From the NCBI RefSeq assembly GCF_900102085.1, contig NZ_FMVM01000007.1:124001-188000 (forward strand): a stretch of DNA of 64,000 bases, written 5' to 3'. A model generated the notes under the pieces. That model did no database searches. It was given only the letters and a program-made list of their open reading frames with translations, and was not told the DNA's origin. A program made the translations under genes and the position numbers. This DNA is from Paenibacillus polysaccharolyticus (lineage in GTDB: Bacteria; Bacillota; Bacilli; Paenibacillales; Paenibacillaceae). This document shows, piece by piece, positions 9,177-17,474 of this stretch (the stretch's first letter is position 1; every line of letters starts with the position of its first letter).

Positions 9177-10478
9177 TTAGACCTTACTGCCCGTAAGGCC
9201 GCTACAGATCATGCGAATATCCTGCCCAAACGACTGGATCACAAACGCGGTCGACAGGCGCTGATCTGGATGTCTGCGCGTCACCTCCTGAAGCTTAGCT
9301 TCATATGTGGCAATGAAACGATCTATCGTTGGACAGTCGACATTCACATGTCTCGCGATGCCCTGAATCATTTTGATGCGGTAATAATCCTCCTTTGGCA
9401 TTCTCGGAACGTCGAGTTCACCCTCGCGGTTTATAAATATTCGGCGGAACGGCACGGCGGAGAAGTCAAAATATGTGCCAGCAGCATTCGGCTTCGAGAA
9501 CGGATCAATCAATAATGAGGCGTACCGTATGTATAATAAATACTCCTGATGGATGGCCTCTAATTGATCAAATTGCTCGATATCCTGACGTGATAAACTC
9601 TCTAATCGTACCGGATAATTGTCATCCGTCATAAACTGCAGCAGGTTTACTCCCTGAATATGAAGTCTGTCTGTAATCTGCCGGATCTCCTCCCACTGTG
9701 ACCGCATACTACAAATGAGCTTGGGTGTAATCGGCCCTTCGGGATAAAGCTTATAAACATATTTTTGAACACCTTGCTCACCAAAAATGGCCTCTAGCGA
9801 AAATTCGTTCATAAACAACGGTGGGTGTACGTACAGCGAAATATTCCTTGTTTCGGCTTCCAGCGGGGAAGACATGACTGCGAGTGAAATATGCAACCGC
9901 TGGAATAAATCGCTTAATTGCTGTACATAGGTTGAAGAGGGAACCGTGGAGCCAATGTAAACCTTCCTTTTGACCCCCGTGGTGATCACTTCATTCGACG
10001 GTTGTTCATGCATCCAGCGAGTATCGCCCAAGTAGGTGGAAAAGCTGATGATTTCCGGGGAAGCATTCCGCTCAAGCAAATACTGACTCACCAGGAGACT
10101 GGAACCAAAGGTAGGGGAAACCAAAATAACGTATTTAAGTTGTTTGATGAACTCATCATTGATTTCTTGGAGTACATCGATATAAGCATCCGTGGTGACT
10201 GCCAATATTAGTATATCCCACTCCCCTTCAAGGGTGTTGTATCCTTTAAATACTTGATCCACTGTACATCCCCCGGCCAAGGGTCGATGCTTCTCATTTT
10301 GAATCGTCACCTGAACCTGTTGCTGGCTCTGTTCCAGTGATGCAAAGAACGATGCTGACCGCACCGATTGCCTGCCCGCCATACCCACCTGACAGCCCAG
10401 ATGTATTTTCAAGATTACCGCAAGCTGAATGGACACAGGACCCGTGCCGCATAACAGAACTTTTTCAACGCCGTCCAT
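9177..10478 (-). CDS. cntM: Opine (staphylopine-type) dehydrogenase CntM
   Basis: Last biosynthetic enzyme: reductively condenses the nicotianamine-like intermediate with an alpha-keto acid using NAD(P)H. Length 433. The Rossmann motif GTGPVSIQLA is at residues 11-20, the family-invariant stretches SPTFGS (121-126), SFSTYLGDTR (145-154) and YVHPPLFMN (from 216, His218) are present. R36 aligns with the residue reported to favour NADPH, and D152 with the residue reported to favour pyruvate over alpha-ketoglutarate in the Staphylococcus enzyme (alignment from memory). GGGAGG lies five bases before the ATG. This predicts a staphylopine-like product. Confidence 0.94.
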   Translation of the reverse strand: MDGVEKVLLCGTGPVSIQLAVILKIHLGCQVGMAGRQSVRSASFFASLEQSQQQVQVTIQNEKHRPLAGGCTVDQVFKGYNTLEGEWDILILAVTTDAYIDVLQEINDEFIKQLKYVILVSPTFGSSLLVSQYLLERNASPEIISFSTYLGDTRWMHEQPSNEVITTGVKRKVYIGSTVPSSTYVQQLSDLFQRLHISLAVMSSPLEAETRNISLYVHPPLFMNEFSLEAIFGEQGVQKYVYKLYPEGPITPKLICSMRSQWEEIRQITDRLHIQGVNLLQFMTDDNYPVRLESLSRQDIEQFDQLEAIHQEYLLYIRYASLLIDPFSKPNAAGTYFDFSAVPFRRIFINREGELDVPRMPKEDYYRIKMIQGIARHVNVDCPTIDRFIATYEAKLQEVTRRHPDQRLSTAFVIQSFGQDIRMICSGLTGSKV

Positions 10479-10530
10479 ACATACCTCCCTGTAAACAAAT
10501 CATAGACCAAATTACACTTCACTCGACGTC

Positions 10531-11325
10531 TTACTCCTTCTGATACAACGCGATATCGAACACATCATGCGGGCGTAGAATGTTATCTGCCATTCTCCAT
10601 TTGTTGCCGTCCGTCTCTTTCATAGGATAATTAAACAGTGATTTCAACCCATTGCCATACCGCATAGCTACAACGACTTGTTCATTGGTCAATGCGTATA
10701 ATTGATCGAGCAAGTCATACTTGTTAGCCACCGTGGAGCTGAAAATAATATGAGTCGCCTGCCTGGTATACGCCAAGTCCTCCAGCAGTTGCTGCTCTAA
10801 ACGAATGTTCAAGCCTGCCCCTAGCTTCTCCACCACTTTTCGCCCAAGCGTGATCGCCTCTGCATCGATATCAATGCCAACCACCTCGGCTCCGGTACGT
10901 TTAGCGATTAGTAAAGGGGTCATCGGAAATGAACCGGAACCCACCAGCAACACTTTGGATTGAGGTGTCACCTGAAAGCTTCCAAACTCTTTGTCGATGC
11001 ACTCTTCGATATTTTTAAAATAATCCGCAATCTGCACTTCTCCATCCTGCAGCTTCAATGCCCGATATTTCTCCATAATCGCGACGCACTGAGCGGACTT
11101 TTGTCTTAGCGCCTGAACTAGCGGATCAAGCTCCTGCAGTTCGGCTTGCCTCAACATCCCCCAAGCGATCTTGTGATCAGGGTCTGTCACAAACCGTGAA
11201 TACTCGTTAATCACCGCTTCCAGTTCCGCGCTGTGCTCAAGCGTCTGATCATATTTGACCGCAAGCTTGCCAAATTGTTCAGCAAACACTCGAAGTCTCG
11301 TCTCAAAGTGCATTAACGTTATCAA
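10531..11325 (-). CDS. cntL: Nicotianamine synthase-like enzyme CntL
   Basis: Transfers an aminobutyrate unit from S-adenosylmethionine to histidine. Length 264, close to the family. The SAM-binding core is seen around VLLVGSGSFPMTPLLIAKRTGAEVVG..D, a nicotianamine synthase signature (VGSGxxPMT). The start is TTG at 11325: GGAGG sits seven bases upstream, whereas the in-frame ATG four codons later is too far. It lies between cntK and cntM in the order expected for D-histidine-using pathways. Confidence 0.93.
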   Translation of the reverse strand: MITLMHFETRLRVFAEQFGKLAVKYDQTLEHSAELEAVINEYSRFVTDPDHKIAWGMLRQAELQELDPLVQALRQKSAQCVAIMEKYRALKLQDGEVQIADYFKNIEECIDKEFGSFQVTPQSKVLLVGSGSFPMTPLLIAKRTGAEVVGIDIDAEAITLGRKVVEKLGAGLNIRLEQQLLEDLAYTRQATHIIFSSTVANKYDLLDQLYALTNEQVVVAMRYGNGLKSLFNYPMKETDGNKWRMADNILRPHDVFDIALYQKE

Positions 11326-11385
11326 AATCTCTCCTCCTGAACCTTGTTATGGTCAACCTCTTACATCTCAGTCTCAGGTATTCGC

Positions 11386-12252
11386 TCAGACCTCTACGAC
11401 GCTCCTGCTCTGCTCCTGTAAGGTATCAATGAAAGCCGTGCCATAGGCAACAATACCAACAGTTCCCTCAATCGTAATGGCCTTCACTCCTTGGGCCTCC
11501 CACTGAGCGCTCACCTTAATCGTACCTCCAGGTTGTTTGACCAACTGGGTGACTTCGCTCTGTCTAAGCCAGGCCTGATAAGCACCTACAGAGGCCGTAC
11601 CTGATCCGCAACCTCTCTCCCAGATCAGACTGTCCAGCTGCGGGACATAAATAAGGGGAGCCATCTCTTTTGTAGCGGGGTGAACTAACAACACACCGAT
11701 CATTTTGTCTCCCATCGTGAGTCCCAGTAACCGTGCGAGATGTTCTGCCCTTCGTTTCATCAGGTCATCGACATCCTGCACTTCAATCACGATGTGAATG
11801 AATTCGGCATACCGGACAATGACCAGATCCAGCTCCATACCTTCAAACGTAATCTTCCGCCGCTCGATCTGATCGGGAACAGGCATCGTAACCCGGCAAT
11901 CATACCGATGCTCTTGCCGCTTCACATGACAGCTGATCAAGTGCTCTGTGCCTGAAACATCCAGCTTGATATTCATGGACGCTTGCTTCTCCAGCCCTGC
12001 TTCTGCTGCAATATGGGCTGCCAGTGCCATACAAGCATTGCCACAAAACTCTCCTCCTGCCATCTCCAGGCGGGCAACGGCTTCTGGCCTTCGTGACTGC
12101 TTGATGAACCCGACTTGTTCAGCGTGAACATGATCATAGGACATCAGGCTGGAAGCGATATCACTGTAATGTTCGGATGCGTGATCCGTTCTCACCAGAA
12201 GGGTCATGTTCTGCGTCGGATTACATTTGATAAAATCAATCTCTTGTTTCAT
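11386..12252 (-). CDS. cntK: Histidine racemase CntK (DapF-like epimerase)
   Basis: Two-base racemase of the diaminopimelate epimerase fold, 288 residues. Both catalytic cysteines are present: Cys70 in GGEFCGNA and Cys215 in ERGCGSGTAS. Known role in Staphylococcus: L-histidine to D-histidine for CntL. True DapF proteins share the motifs, but position as first gene of a cnt operon fixes the function. Its presence separates this locus from the Pseudomonas-type pathway, which uses L-histidine and lacks cntK. The Zur box and promoter lie immediately upstream. Confidence 0.93.
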   Translation of the reverse strand: MKQEIDFIKCNPTQNMTLLVRTDHASEHYSDIASSLMSYDHVHAEQVGFIKQSRRPEAVARLEMAGGEFCGNACMALAAHIAAEAGLEKQASMNIKLDVSGTEHLISCHVKRQEHRYDCRVTMPVPDQIERRKITFEGMELDLVIVRYAEFIHIVIEVQDVDDLMKRRAEHLARLLGLTMGDKMIGVLLVHPATKEMAPLIYVPQLDSLIWERGCGSGTASVGAYQAWLRQSEVTQLVKQPGGTIKVSAQWEAQGVKAITIEGTVGIVAYGTAFIDTLQEQSRSVVEV

Positions 12253-12313
12253 CGCGGCGGCGGCTCCTGTTCTTTAGATTCGAATTGAAGTTCTCCGTTG
12301 CATTACTTCGATA

Positions 12314-12336
12314 TTAATAGTAATAATTACGATTAA
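12314..12336 (-). promoter_or_regulatory. Zur box before cntK
   Basis: Core TAGTAATAATTACGA at 12318-12332 with TTAA flanks, one mismatch to the Zur consensus core. It starts 11 bases downstream of the -10 element, covering the expected transcription start. Same element as at 1244-1266, so both units should respond to zinc depletion. Confidence 0.88.
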
Positions 12337-12347
12337 AGGACGAGAAA

Positions 12348-12376
12348 AATATAGCACACTCATTGGGGGGCGTCAA
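12348..12376 (-). promoter_or_regulatory. Sigma-A promoter of the cnt operon
   Basis: Minus strand: -35 TTGACG at 12371-12376, spacer of 17 bases containing a C-run, -10 TATATT at 12348-12353. Directly followed by the Zur box. Confidence 0.82.
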
Positions 12377-12480
12377 CAAATATTTCCATCTATACCTGTT
12401 GTACAACCTGATTTTATGCGTACACTCCGGTGTTAGAATAACCGAAAAGTTTCTGCGGATTGCCCGATTTTTTGAACATA

Positions 12481-12515
12481 AAACAAAATAGAGCTGACGA
12501 CTAGCGCCAGCTCTG
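12481..12515 (-). terminator. Terminator after the M20 gene
   Basis: AGAGCTG (12490-12496) pairs with CAGCTCT (12508-12514); on the minus strand a T-rich stretch (ATTTTGTTTT) follows. It separates the sulfur cluster from the cnt promoter. Together with the cnt promoter and Zur box it accounts for the 344-base gap 12253-12596. Confidence 0.75.
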
Positions 12516-12596
12516 AAACAAATGTTACAGATCGAGAATAGGAATATATTTTGAATTCAAAATTAAACGTCCAACTTTTTTCAACATCACTGCCAT

Positions 12597-13880
12597 TTAG
12601 GCTTGCAGACGTTTCAAAGCCTGTTCAGCCAGCTCTGCCAGCAGATGTGCACCAATTGGCAAAGCCTGCTCATCTACATCAAAGCCCGGATGATGCCACT
12701 CGTGCGGTCCCGATGTCCCGAGAAAGAGGAACAGACCCGGCACTTCTTTTTGATAAAAGGAAAAATCCTCTCCTGCCGGCGAAGGCAGCGGTCTGACACG
12801 ATTCAACCCAAGTTCACTCACGACTTGTTCTGCGTCCAATGCCAGCGATGCATCATTGACCACAGCAGGTGGCCCCTGAATCCAGCGTACCGTCGCCGTT
12901 GTGCCGTAGGCTGCAGCCACACCAGCTACGACCTGGTTGAAACGTTCCCGGATACGGGCGCGCACCTTCTCGTCAAATGTGCGCACTGTGCCGTCAAGTA
13001 TCGCTTCCTCCGGAATAACGTTCCAGGCTGTACCGCTGTTTATTTTCGTAACGCTGAGTACTGCACTCTCCTGAGCACCTACATTCCGGCTGACAATGGC
13101 TTGCAATGCGGTAACGATATGTGCAGCAACCACAATCGGATCGATGCCTGCCTCAGGTACAGCCGCATGGGTGCCCACCCCTTGCACTTTAACGACAAAT
13201 CCATCCGCTGCTGCCATCAATGCACCTTCGCGAATACCCACTGTGCCTACTCGCAGATCCGGTTTATTGTGTAAACCAAATATAGCCTGAACATCGGCGA
13301 GTGCGCCGCTCTGGATAACTTGGCGGGCACCTGTTGCCTTCTCTTCTGACGGTTGAAAAATCAATCGCACCTTCCCGGGCAAACTGGATTCACGCTGTTT
13401 CAGCAACCCTGCAGCTCCAATCAAAATAGCGGTGTGCGCATCGTGCCCGCATGCATGCATTCGGCCCGCAATCTGCGAAGCAAACTCCAGCTTGGTTTCC
13501 TCCTGAATAGGCAAGGCATCAATGTCCGCTCGCAGCGCTACGACAGGGCCATTTCCCTGCCCTACCTCAGCAACAAGCCCTGTTCGCAGTTTATACTCAT
13601 CGGCAAGGCGAACACCTTCCTCTTCCAGCCAGCTGCGAATAGCTGCTGTCGTTTCCTTTTCCTCACCAGACAGCTCGGGGTTACGATGAAGATGCCGCCG
13701 AATTGCAGTCAGATGTGCCGCGAACTCCTTCTCTTGTTCCGTATCTTCTACCCATGGCAACACATATTGGTGATCCAAAGTCTGCGTTGCTTCCCGCTGT
13801 AGCTCGCTCTGCTCAACTTGCTGCTTCTCTTCCTCCGGCTGCACAAGCTTTCCTCTCGTCTGCTCCAGATCACTTTTCAT
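12597..13880 (-). CDS. M20 family metallo-amidohydrolase (N-acyl amino acid deacylase)
   Basis: Di-metal peptidase-family hydrolase of 427 residues that removes acyl groups from amino-acid derivatives. Metal-site motifs are ADIDALP (118-124) and MHACGHDAHT (141-150), and a dimerisation domain follows. Start is the ATG at 13878-13880 with GGAGG seven bases upstream; a start six codons earlier overlaps that site. The N-terminus carries a Gln/Glu-rich extension of about 45 residues not typical of the family. It is the last gene of a cluster with a flavin monooxygenase and FMN reductase, resembling the deacetylase (YtnL/YxeP) of Bacillus sulfur-scavenging operons. Substrate is inference. Confidence 0.9.
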   Translation of the reverse strand: MKSDLEQTRGKLVQPEEEKQQVEQSELQREATQTLDHQYVLPWVEDTEQEKEFAAHLTAIRRHLHRNPELSGEEKETTAAIRSWLEEEGVRLADEYKLRTGLVAEVGQGNGPVVALRADIDALPIQEETKLEFASQIAGRMHACGHDAHTAILIGAAGLLKQRESSLPGKVRLIFQPSEEKATGARQVIQSGALADVQAIFGLHNKPDLRVGTVGIREGALMAAADGFVVKVQGVGTHAAVPEAGIDPIVVAAHIVTALQAIVSRNVGAQESAVLSVTKINSGTAWNVIPEEAILDGTVRTFDEKVRARIRERFNQVVAGVAAAYGTTATVRWIQGPPAVVNDASLALDAEQVVSELGLNRVRPLPSPAGEDFSFYQKEVPGLFLFLGTSGPHEWHHPGFDVDEQALPIGAHLLAELAEQALKRLQA

Positions 13881-13951
13881 CCTGGGCCCTCCTTTCAAGC
13901 TTCATTTATCCAATTTATAACGTTGAAATCTGGTTCGCCTTGTCAGTCCAT

Positions 13952-14824
13952 CTATAATTGCCGTAGCAGTTCTCCAAAAGGCTCTGCAAATGGCGAATAT
14001 TCTTCTTTTAAAGTCACCACACTGATCTGCAGCGACACACCTGCCACCTCATGGACTTGAATCGGAAACAGCTCCTGACGTTGTACCTCTTTCTTCACCG
14101 TTAACCCTGGTAGAAAAGCGATGCCTGCACCTTGCATAACCAATTTTTTTGCTGTTTCCGAATTATCCACATGATATGTAATATCCGGCGGATACTCCAG
14201 GGAGTCGAAGGCCCGGTGAATGCGGAGCCAGTCCAATGAGCCACACTCGAAAAAGACCAGCTTTTCATTCCGGATCGCCTCCATGCTGACATGTCCGCTT
14301 TCAATGAAAGGATGCCCTCTGTACACGTATAGCTGTATCGGATCTTCGTAAAAAGCAACGGTACGGATCGCAGGGTGCATAACCTTGCGCACAAACGCGA
14401 GATCTATCTCCTGACCGAGCAGTTTGGCAATCAGTTGATCCGTTGTTGCTGTTGTCAGTTTGATGTTGACTTCAGGATAGGACTCTTTGATTCTGGGCAG
14501 AAAATCGGGAATGACATAATTGGACACGGACACTGTGCTTCCGAGGCGTAGTGCCTCAGGTGTCGTTCTACGCTGTTGGATTTTTTGTCTACCCTTCTGG
14601 ATCACTTGCAGCACCTGCTGCGCATAAGGCAAAAATTTGCGGCCTTCATCCGTCAGCACAATCTGCTTGCCTAGTCGGTCAAACAGCTTGCATCCCAGCT
14701 CCCTTTCCAATGATTGGATACGTGCCGTAACCGAAGGCTGGGACAAGAAAAGTACTTCAGCCGCCTTATTGAAGCTTCCGTAGTGATTGATATATACAAA
14801 CGCTTCAATGTTCTCTATATTCAT
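13952..14824 (-). CDS. LysR-family regulator of the putative sulfur cluster
   Basis: Transcription factor of 290 residues: N-terminal winged HTH (FNKAAEVLFLSQPSVTARIQSLE, residues about 18-40) and a periplasmic-binding-like effector domain from about 90. GGAGG is five bases before the ATG. It lies inside a minus-strand gene cluster for uptake and cleavage of an organosulfur compound, so it is the likely local activator (compare YtlI or CysL in Bacillus). A 25-base motif shared with the binding-protein gene upstream region sits just before it (14849-14873). Confidence 0.9.
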   Translation of the reverse strand: MNIENIEAFVYINHYGSFNKAAEVLFLSQPSVTARIQSLERELGCKLFDRLGKQIVLTDEGRKFLPYAQQVLQVIQKGRQKIQQRRTTPEALRLGSTVSVSNYVIPDFLPRIKESYPEVNIKLTTATTDQLIAKLLGQEIDLAFVRKVMHPAIRTVAFYEDPIQLYVYRGHPFIESGHVSMEAIRNEKLVFFECGSLDWLRIHRAFDSLEYPPDITYHVDNSETAKKLVMQGAGIAFLPGLTVKKEVQRQELFPIQVHEVAGVSLQISVVTLKEEYSPFAEPFGELLRQL

Positions 14825-14848
14825 GGGCGCCTCCGCATCTACTTATTT

Positions 14849-14873
14849 TTCCTATATAAAAACTTGGTTTTAG
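14849..14873 (-). promoter_or_regulatory. Putative regulator site, copy 1 (before the LysR gene)
   Basis: Plus-strand pattern TTCCTAT-N3-AAAA-N-T-N-GGTTTTAG. It matches the copy at 19195-19219 in 20 of 25 positions with identical spacing. It overlaps the stop codon of the FMN reductase gene. The protein that binds is unknown; CymR or the local LysR regulator are candidates. Confidence 0.5.
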
Positions 14874-15418
14874 GATATCGTAATCCCATCCTTTTCCAGT
14901 GTCAATCGTAATTCTTCCAGAGAGCGATCTAACCGTGCGGTAATATCTGCTGCAAGTGTAAATGTTCCGTCCTCATTGCGTTCAATTCCCTGATCCACTG
15001 CGTATACACCGCCAAGGATATATCGTCCGCCGAGTGCGGTAAGCACAGGCTTCAAAGCATAATCAATAGCAAGCAAATGTGCAATTGAACCGCCAATGAC
15101 AAGAGGCAGAGTCACCTTATCCCGAAGTCCTTCTTGTGGTATCAGGTCGAGAAACAGCTTGAGCACGCCCGAATAGGCTGCCTTATATACCGGAGTAGCC
15201 ACAATAACGGCATCTGCTCCATCCACAATGGCAAGTGCATCCTGAATGGCCTGGCTGTCGAACTTTGCCTGTACCAGATCTTCAGCGGGCAAATCGGTCA
15301 CCTGAATCACTTCAACGGAAATACCAGCTTTGCTTAACGTATGGCTGCTATAATCCGTTAGTCCTGTCAATCGTGAACGCTTGGACGGGGTTCCGGCGAT
15401 AATGACAACATGTGACAT
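14870..15418 (-). CDS. NADPH-dependent FMN reductase, SsuE-like
   Basis: Flavodoxin-fold reductase of 182 residues that supplies reduced FMN to two-component monooxygenases. The N-terminal phosphate-binding loop (AGTPSKRSRL, residues 8-17) and the ATPVYKAAYSGVLKLFLDL region (FMN binding and dimer contact) match the SsuE/MsuE group. AAGGAGG lies upstream of the ATG. Its natural partner is the NtaA-type monooxygenase at the head of the cluster (19473-20816). Function in sulfur release is inferred from that pairing. Confidence 0.9.
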   Translation of the reverse strand: MSHVVIIAGTPSKRSRLTGLTDYSSHTLSKAGISVEVIQVTDLPAEDLVQAKFDSQAIQDALAIVDGADAVIVATPVYKAAYSGVLKLFLDLIPQEGLRDKVTLPLVIGGSIAHLLAIDYALKPVLTALGGRYILGGVYAVDQGIERNEDGTFTLAADITARLDRSLEELRLTLEKDGITIS

Positions 15419-15443
15419 ATTATTTTCCTCCTTGGAAAAGCGG

Positions 15444-16394
15444 TCAAGCCGCTCCTTTTACTTTGGGATCAAGCCTGTCGCGAATATCGTCTCCAATCAG
15501 ATTGACAGCCAGAACAAACAGCGTAATGGCCAGACCCGGGAATGTGCAAATCCACCAAGCTACTGTCAGATAACCTCTCCCTTGAGACAGCAATGCACCC
15601 CAATCCGGAATTTCTTTCAGTACCCCGAGCCCAAGGAAACTGAGTCCAGACCCAGTCAGGATGGATGTACCTACACCCAGCGTTGCCATTACGAGTAGCG
15701 GAGACAAGGAATGTGGCAGGACATGTTTCCAGAAAATGCGGGCATTGGAACCGCCCAATGAACGTGTGGCTGTAATGAAAGGCAGATTTTTGACAGACAT
15801 CACCTGACCGCGCATCACCCTTGCATAACCTGGTATCGAAGCTACTGCAACAGCCAGTGCAATATTCAGCAGTCCTGGCCCAAGCGCCGCCGCAACAGAT
15901 AAGGCGAGCAATACGCCTGGTACGGCCATAAGAATATCCACCGCCCGCATCGTTACCGTATCAACCAGTCCTCCTGTATATCCCGCAAGGATGCCAAGAG
16001 CACTGCCGACGAGACCACCAACAAGCACGGAAGCAAAACCGATCAGCAAGGAATCCCGGCTGCCATGCACAACCACACTGAAGATGTCTCGGCCGAAATA
16101 GTCTGTACCGAATAGGTGTGCAGCAGAAGGAGCCTGTAGAATGGCATCCGTCATCATCTGTGTTGGATCATAAGGCGCGATCCAGCCAGGCACGATGGCA
16201 CAGGCCACAGTGAAGATGACGATGAGCAGCGCCGTGTACAAAAATAACCGCGATACTACGGATGAAACACGGCGCTGCCAAGGCAGGCGATTCCATCTCC
16301 ATAGGCGAGCTTTCCCGACAATTTCGGTACTTCCGGTACTTCTGGCATTTCCTGCCCATGTCTTTTTGTGTCCCGCCAAAGGTTTCATGCTCAT
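15444..16394 (-). CDS. Peptide-type ABC permease (DppC-like)
   Basis: Membrane permease of 316 residues, DppC class, with the LFGTDYFGRDIFS motif and a C-terminal EAA loop. The frame is open to 16499, but the likely start is the ATG at 16392-16394 (AAGGAGG about 11 bases upstream), since the extra N-terminus is non-family and would overlap the preceding permease gene. About 55 residues of hydrophilic N-terminus remain before the first helix. It is partnered with the DppB-like permease next door. No ATPase gene occurs in this cluster, so the transporter must borrow ATPases from elsewhere. Confidence 0.88.
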   Translation of the reverse strand: MSMKPLAGHKKTWAGNARSTGSTEIVGKARLWRWNRLPWQRRVSSVVSRLFLYTALLIVIFTVACAIVPGWIAPYDPTQMMTDAILQAPSAAHLFGTDYFGRDIFSVVVHGSRDSLLIGFASVLVGGLVGSALGILAGYTGGLVDTVTMRAVDILMAVPGVLLALSVAAALGPGLLNIALAVAVASIPGYARVMRGQVMSVKNLPFITATRSLGGSNARIFWKHVLPHSLSPLLVMATLGVGTSILTGSGLSFLGLGVLKEIPDWGALLSQGRGYLTVAWWICTFPGLAITLFVLAVNLIGDDIRDRLDPKVKGAA

Positions 16395-16464
16395 AAAAAT
16401 GAACGCCTCCTTCTCCTGCTTCTTCACATTCTGCACGCTCCTGATGCGGTGTTCCTGATCTGGA

Positions 16465-17397
16465 TCATGAACGGACAGCTCTCCGAACCCGAGGATCAAT
16501 GTACGAATACGAGATGTCTACCAGCAAATTCAACACGACATAGATGATCGATGTAAAAAATACAACGCCCTGTACCACCGGCAGATCCTTAGCCATTAGC
16601 GCATCAGCAATAATACGACCAATTCCTTGTCTGGAGAATACCGTCTCTACCACCACGGTTCCTGCCAGCAAATCCCCAATTAACATACCGATGACCGTTA
16701 CGGCGGGGATCAGGGCATTACGCAGTGCATGACCATACATGATGGCCCGTTCAGACAATCCTTTGGCCCGTAAAGCAACGATAAACGGCTCATTTATCAC
16801 TTCAAGCATGCTGTTACGCACCATGCGCACAATAAATCCTGCACCGACAAGTCCAAGTGTAGCCGCCGGAAGTATCAATGAACTGAATCCGTCCGACCCC
16901 ATCGCCGGGAACCAGCCGAGCTGTACGGAAAACAACAGAATAAGCAGAATGCCGGTCCAGAACGTTGGCATCGAGATGCCGAACAATCCAACGAGCCGAG
17001 CCACAACATCAATCACACCATTCCGGTGAATGGCCGACAGAACGCCAAGTGTAATTCCGATGGTGATGGCAATCAGCGAACTGAGTGCCGTCAATGCCAG
17101 CGTTGCCGGGAAATGTTCCAGAATTTTGGGCAATACCGGGTCGGAGTTAACCATGGATTGACCAAAATCCCCGCGTAGCATATCGCCAAAATAGTTCGCA
17201 AACTGGATATAAAACGGTTGATCCAGCCCAAGCTGTACCCGGAGATTAGCAATCATCTCCGGGGTAGCCGAGGACGGGTCCAGCATTAACAGCACCGGAT
17301 CACCCGGCAGAAGATACATGATGCAGTACACCAGCACCGAAGCTCCAAATATAACGAGAAGCGACGTTGCTAACCGTGACAAGATCAGTTGAATCAT
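16465..17397 (-). CDS. Peptide-type ABC permease (DppB-like)
   Basis: Permease of 310 residues starting MIQLILSRLATSLLV; AAGGAG is nine bases before the ATG, and the longer open frame to 17475 has no ribosome site and would overlap the binding-protein gene. LLPGDPVLLML and the EAA-loop stretch (ALRAKGLSERAIMYGHALRN) are family hallmarks. With the DppC-like subunit it forms a channel for a peptide-like or acylated amino-acid substrate. Lies 77 bases after the binding-protein gene. Confidence 0.9.
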   Translation of the reverse strand: MIQLILSRLATSLLVIFGASVLVYCIMYLLPGDPVLLMLDPSSATPEMIANLRVQLGLDQPFYIQFANYFGDMLRGDFGQSMVNSDPVLPKILEHFPATLALTALSSLIAITIGITLGVLSAIHRNGVIDVVARLVGLFGISMPTFWTGILLILLFSVQLGWFPAMGSDGFSSLILPAATLGLVGAGFIVRMVRNSMLEVINEPFIVALRAKGLSERAIMYGHALRNALIPAVTVIGMLIGDLLAGTVVVETVFSRQGIGRIIADALMAKDLPVVQGVVFFTSIIYVVLNLLVDISYSYIDPRVRRAVRS

Positions 17398-17474
17398 ACC
17401 GGATGGCTCCTTTCTGAAACCACAACAGGCTGTACGCCGTGTTGGAATAATGAGACTGGATAACGCAATTTGCA

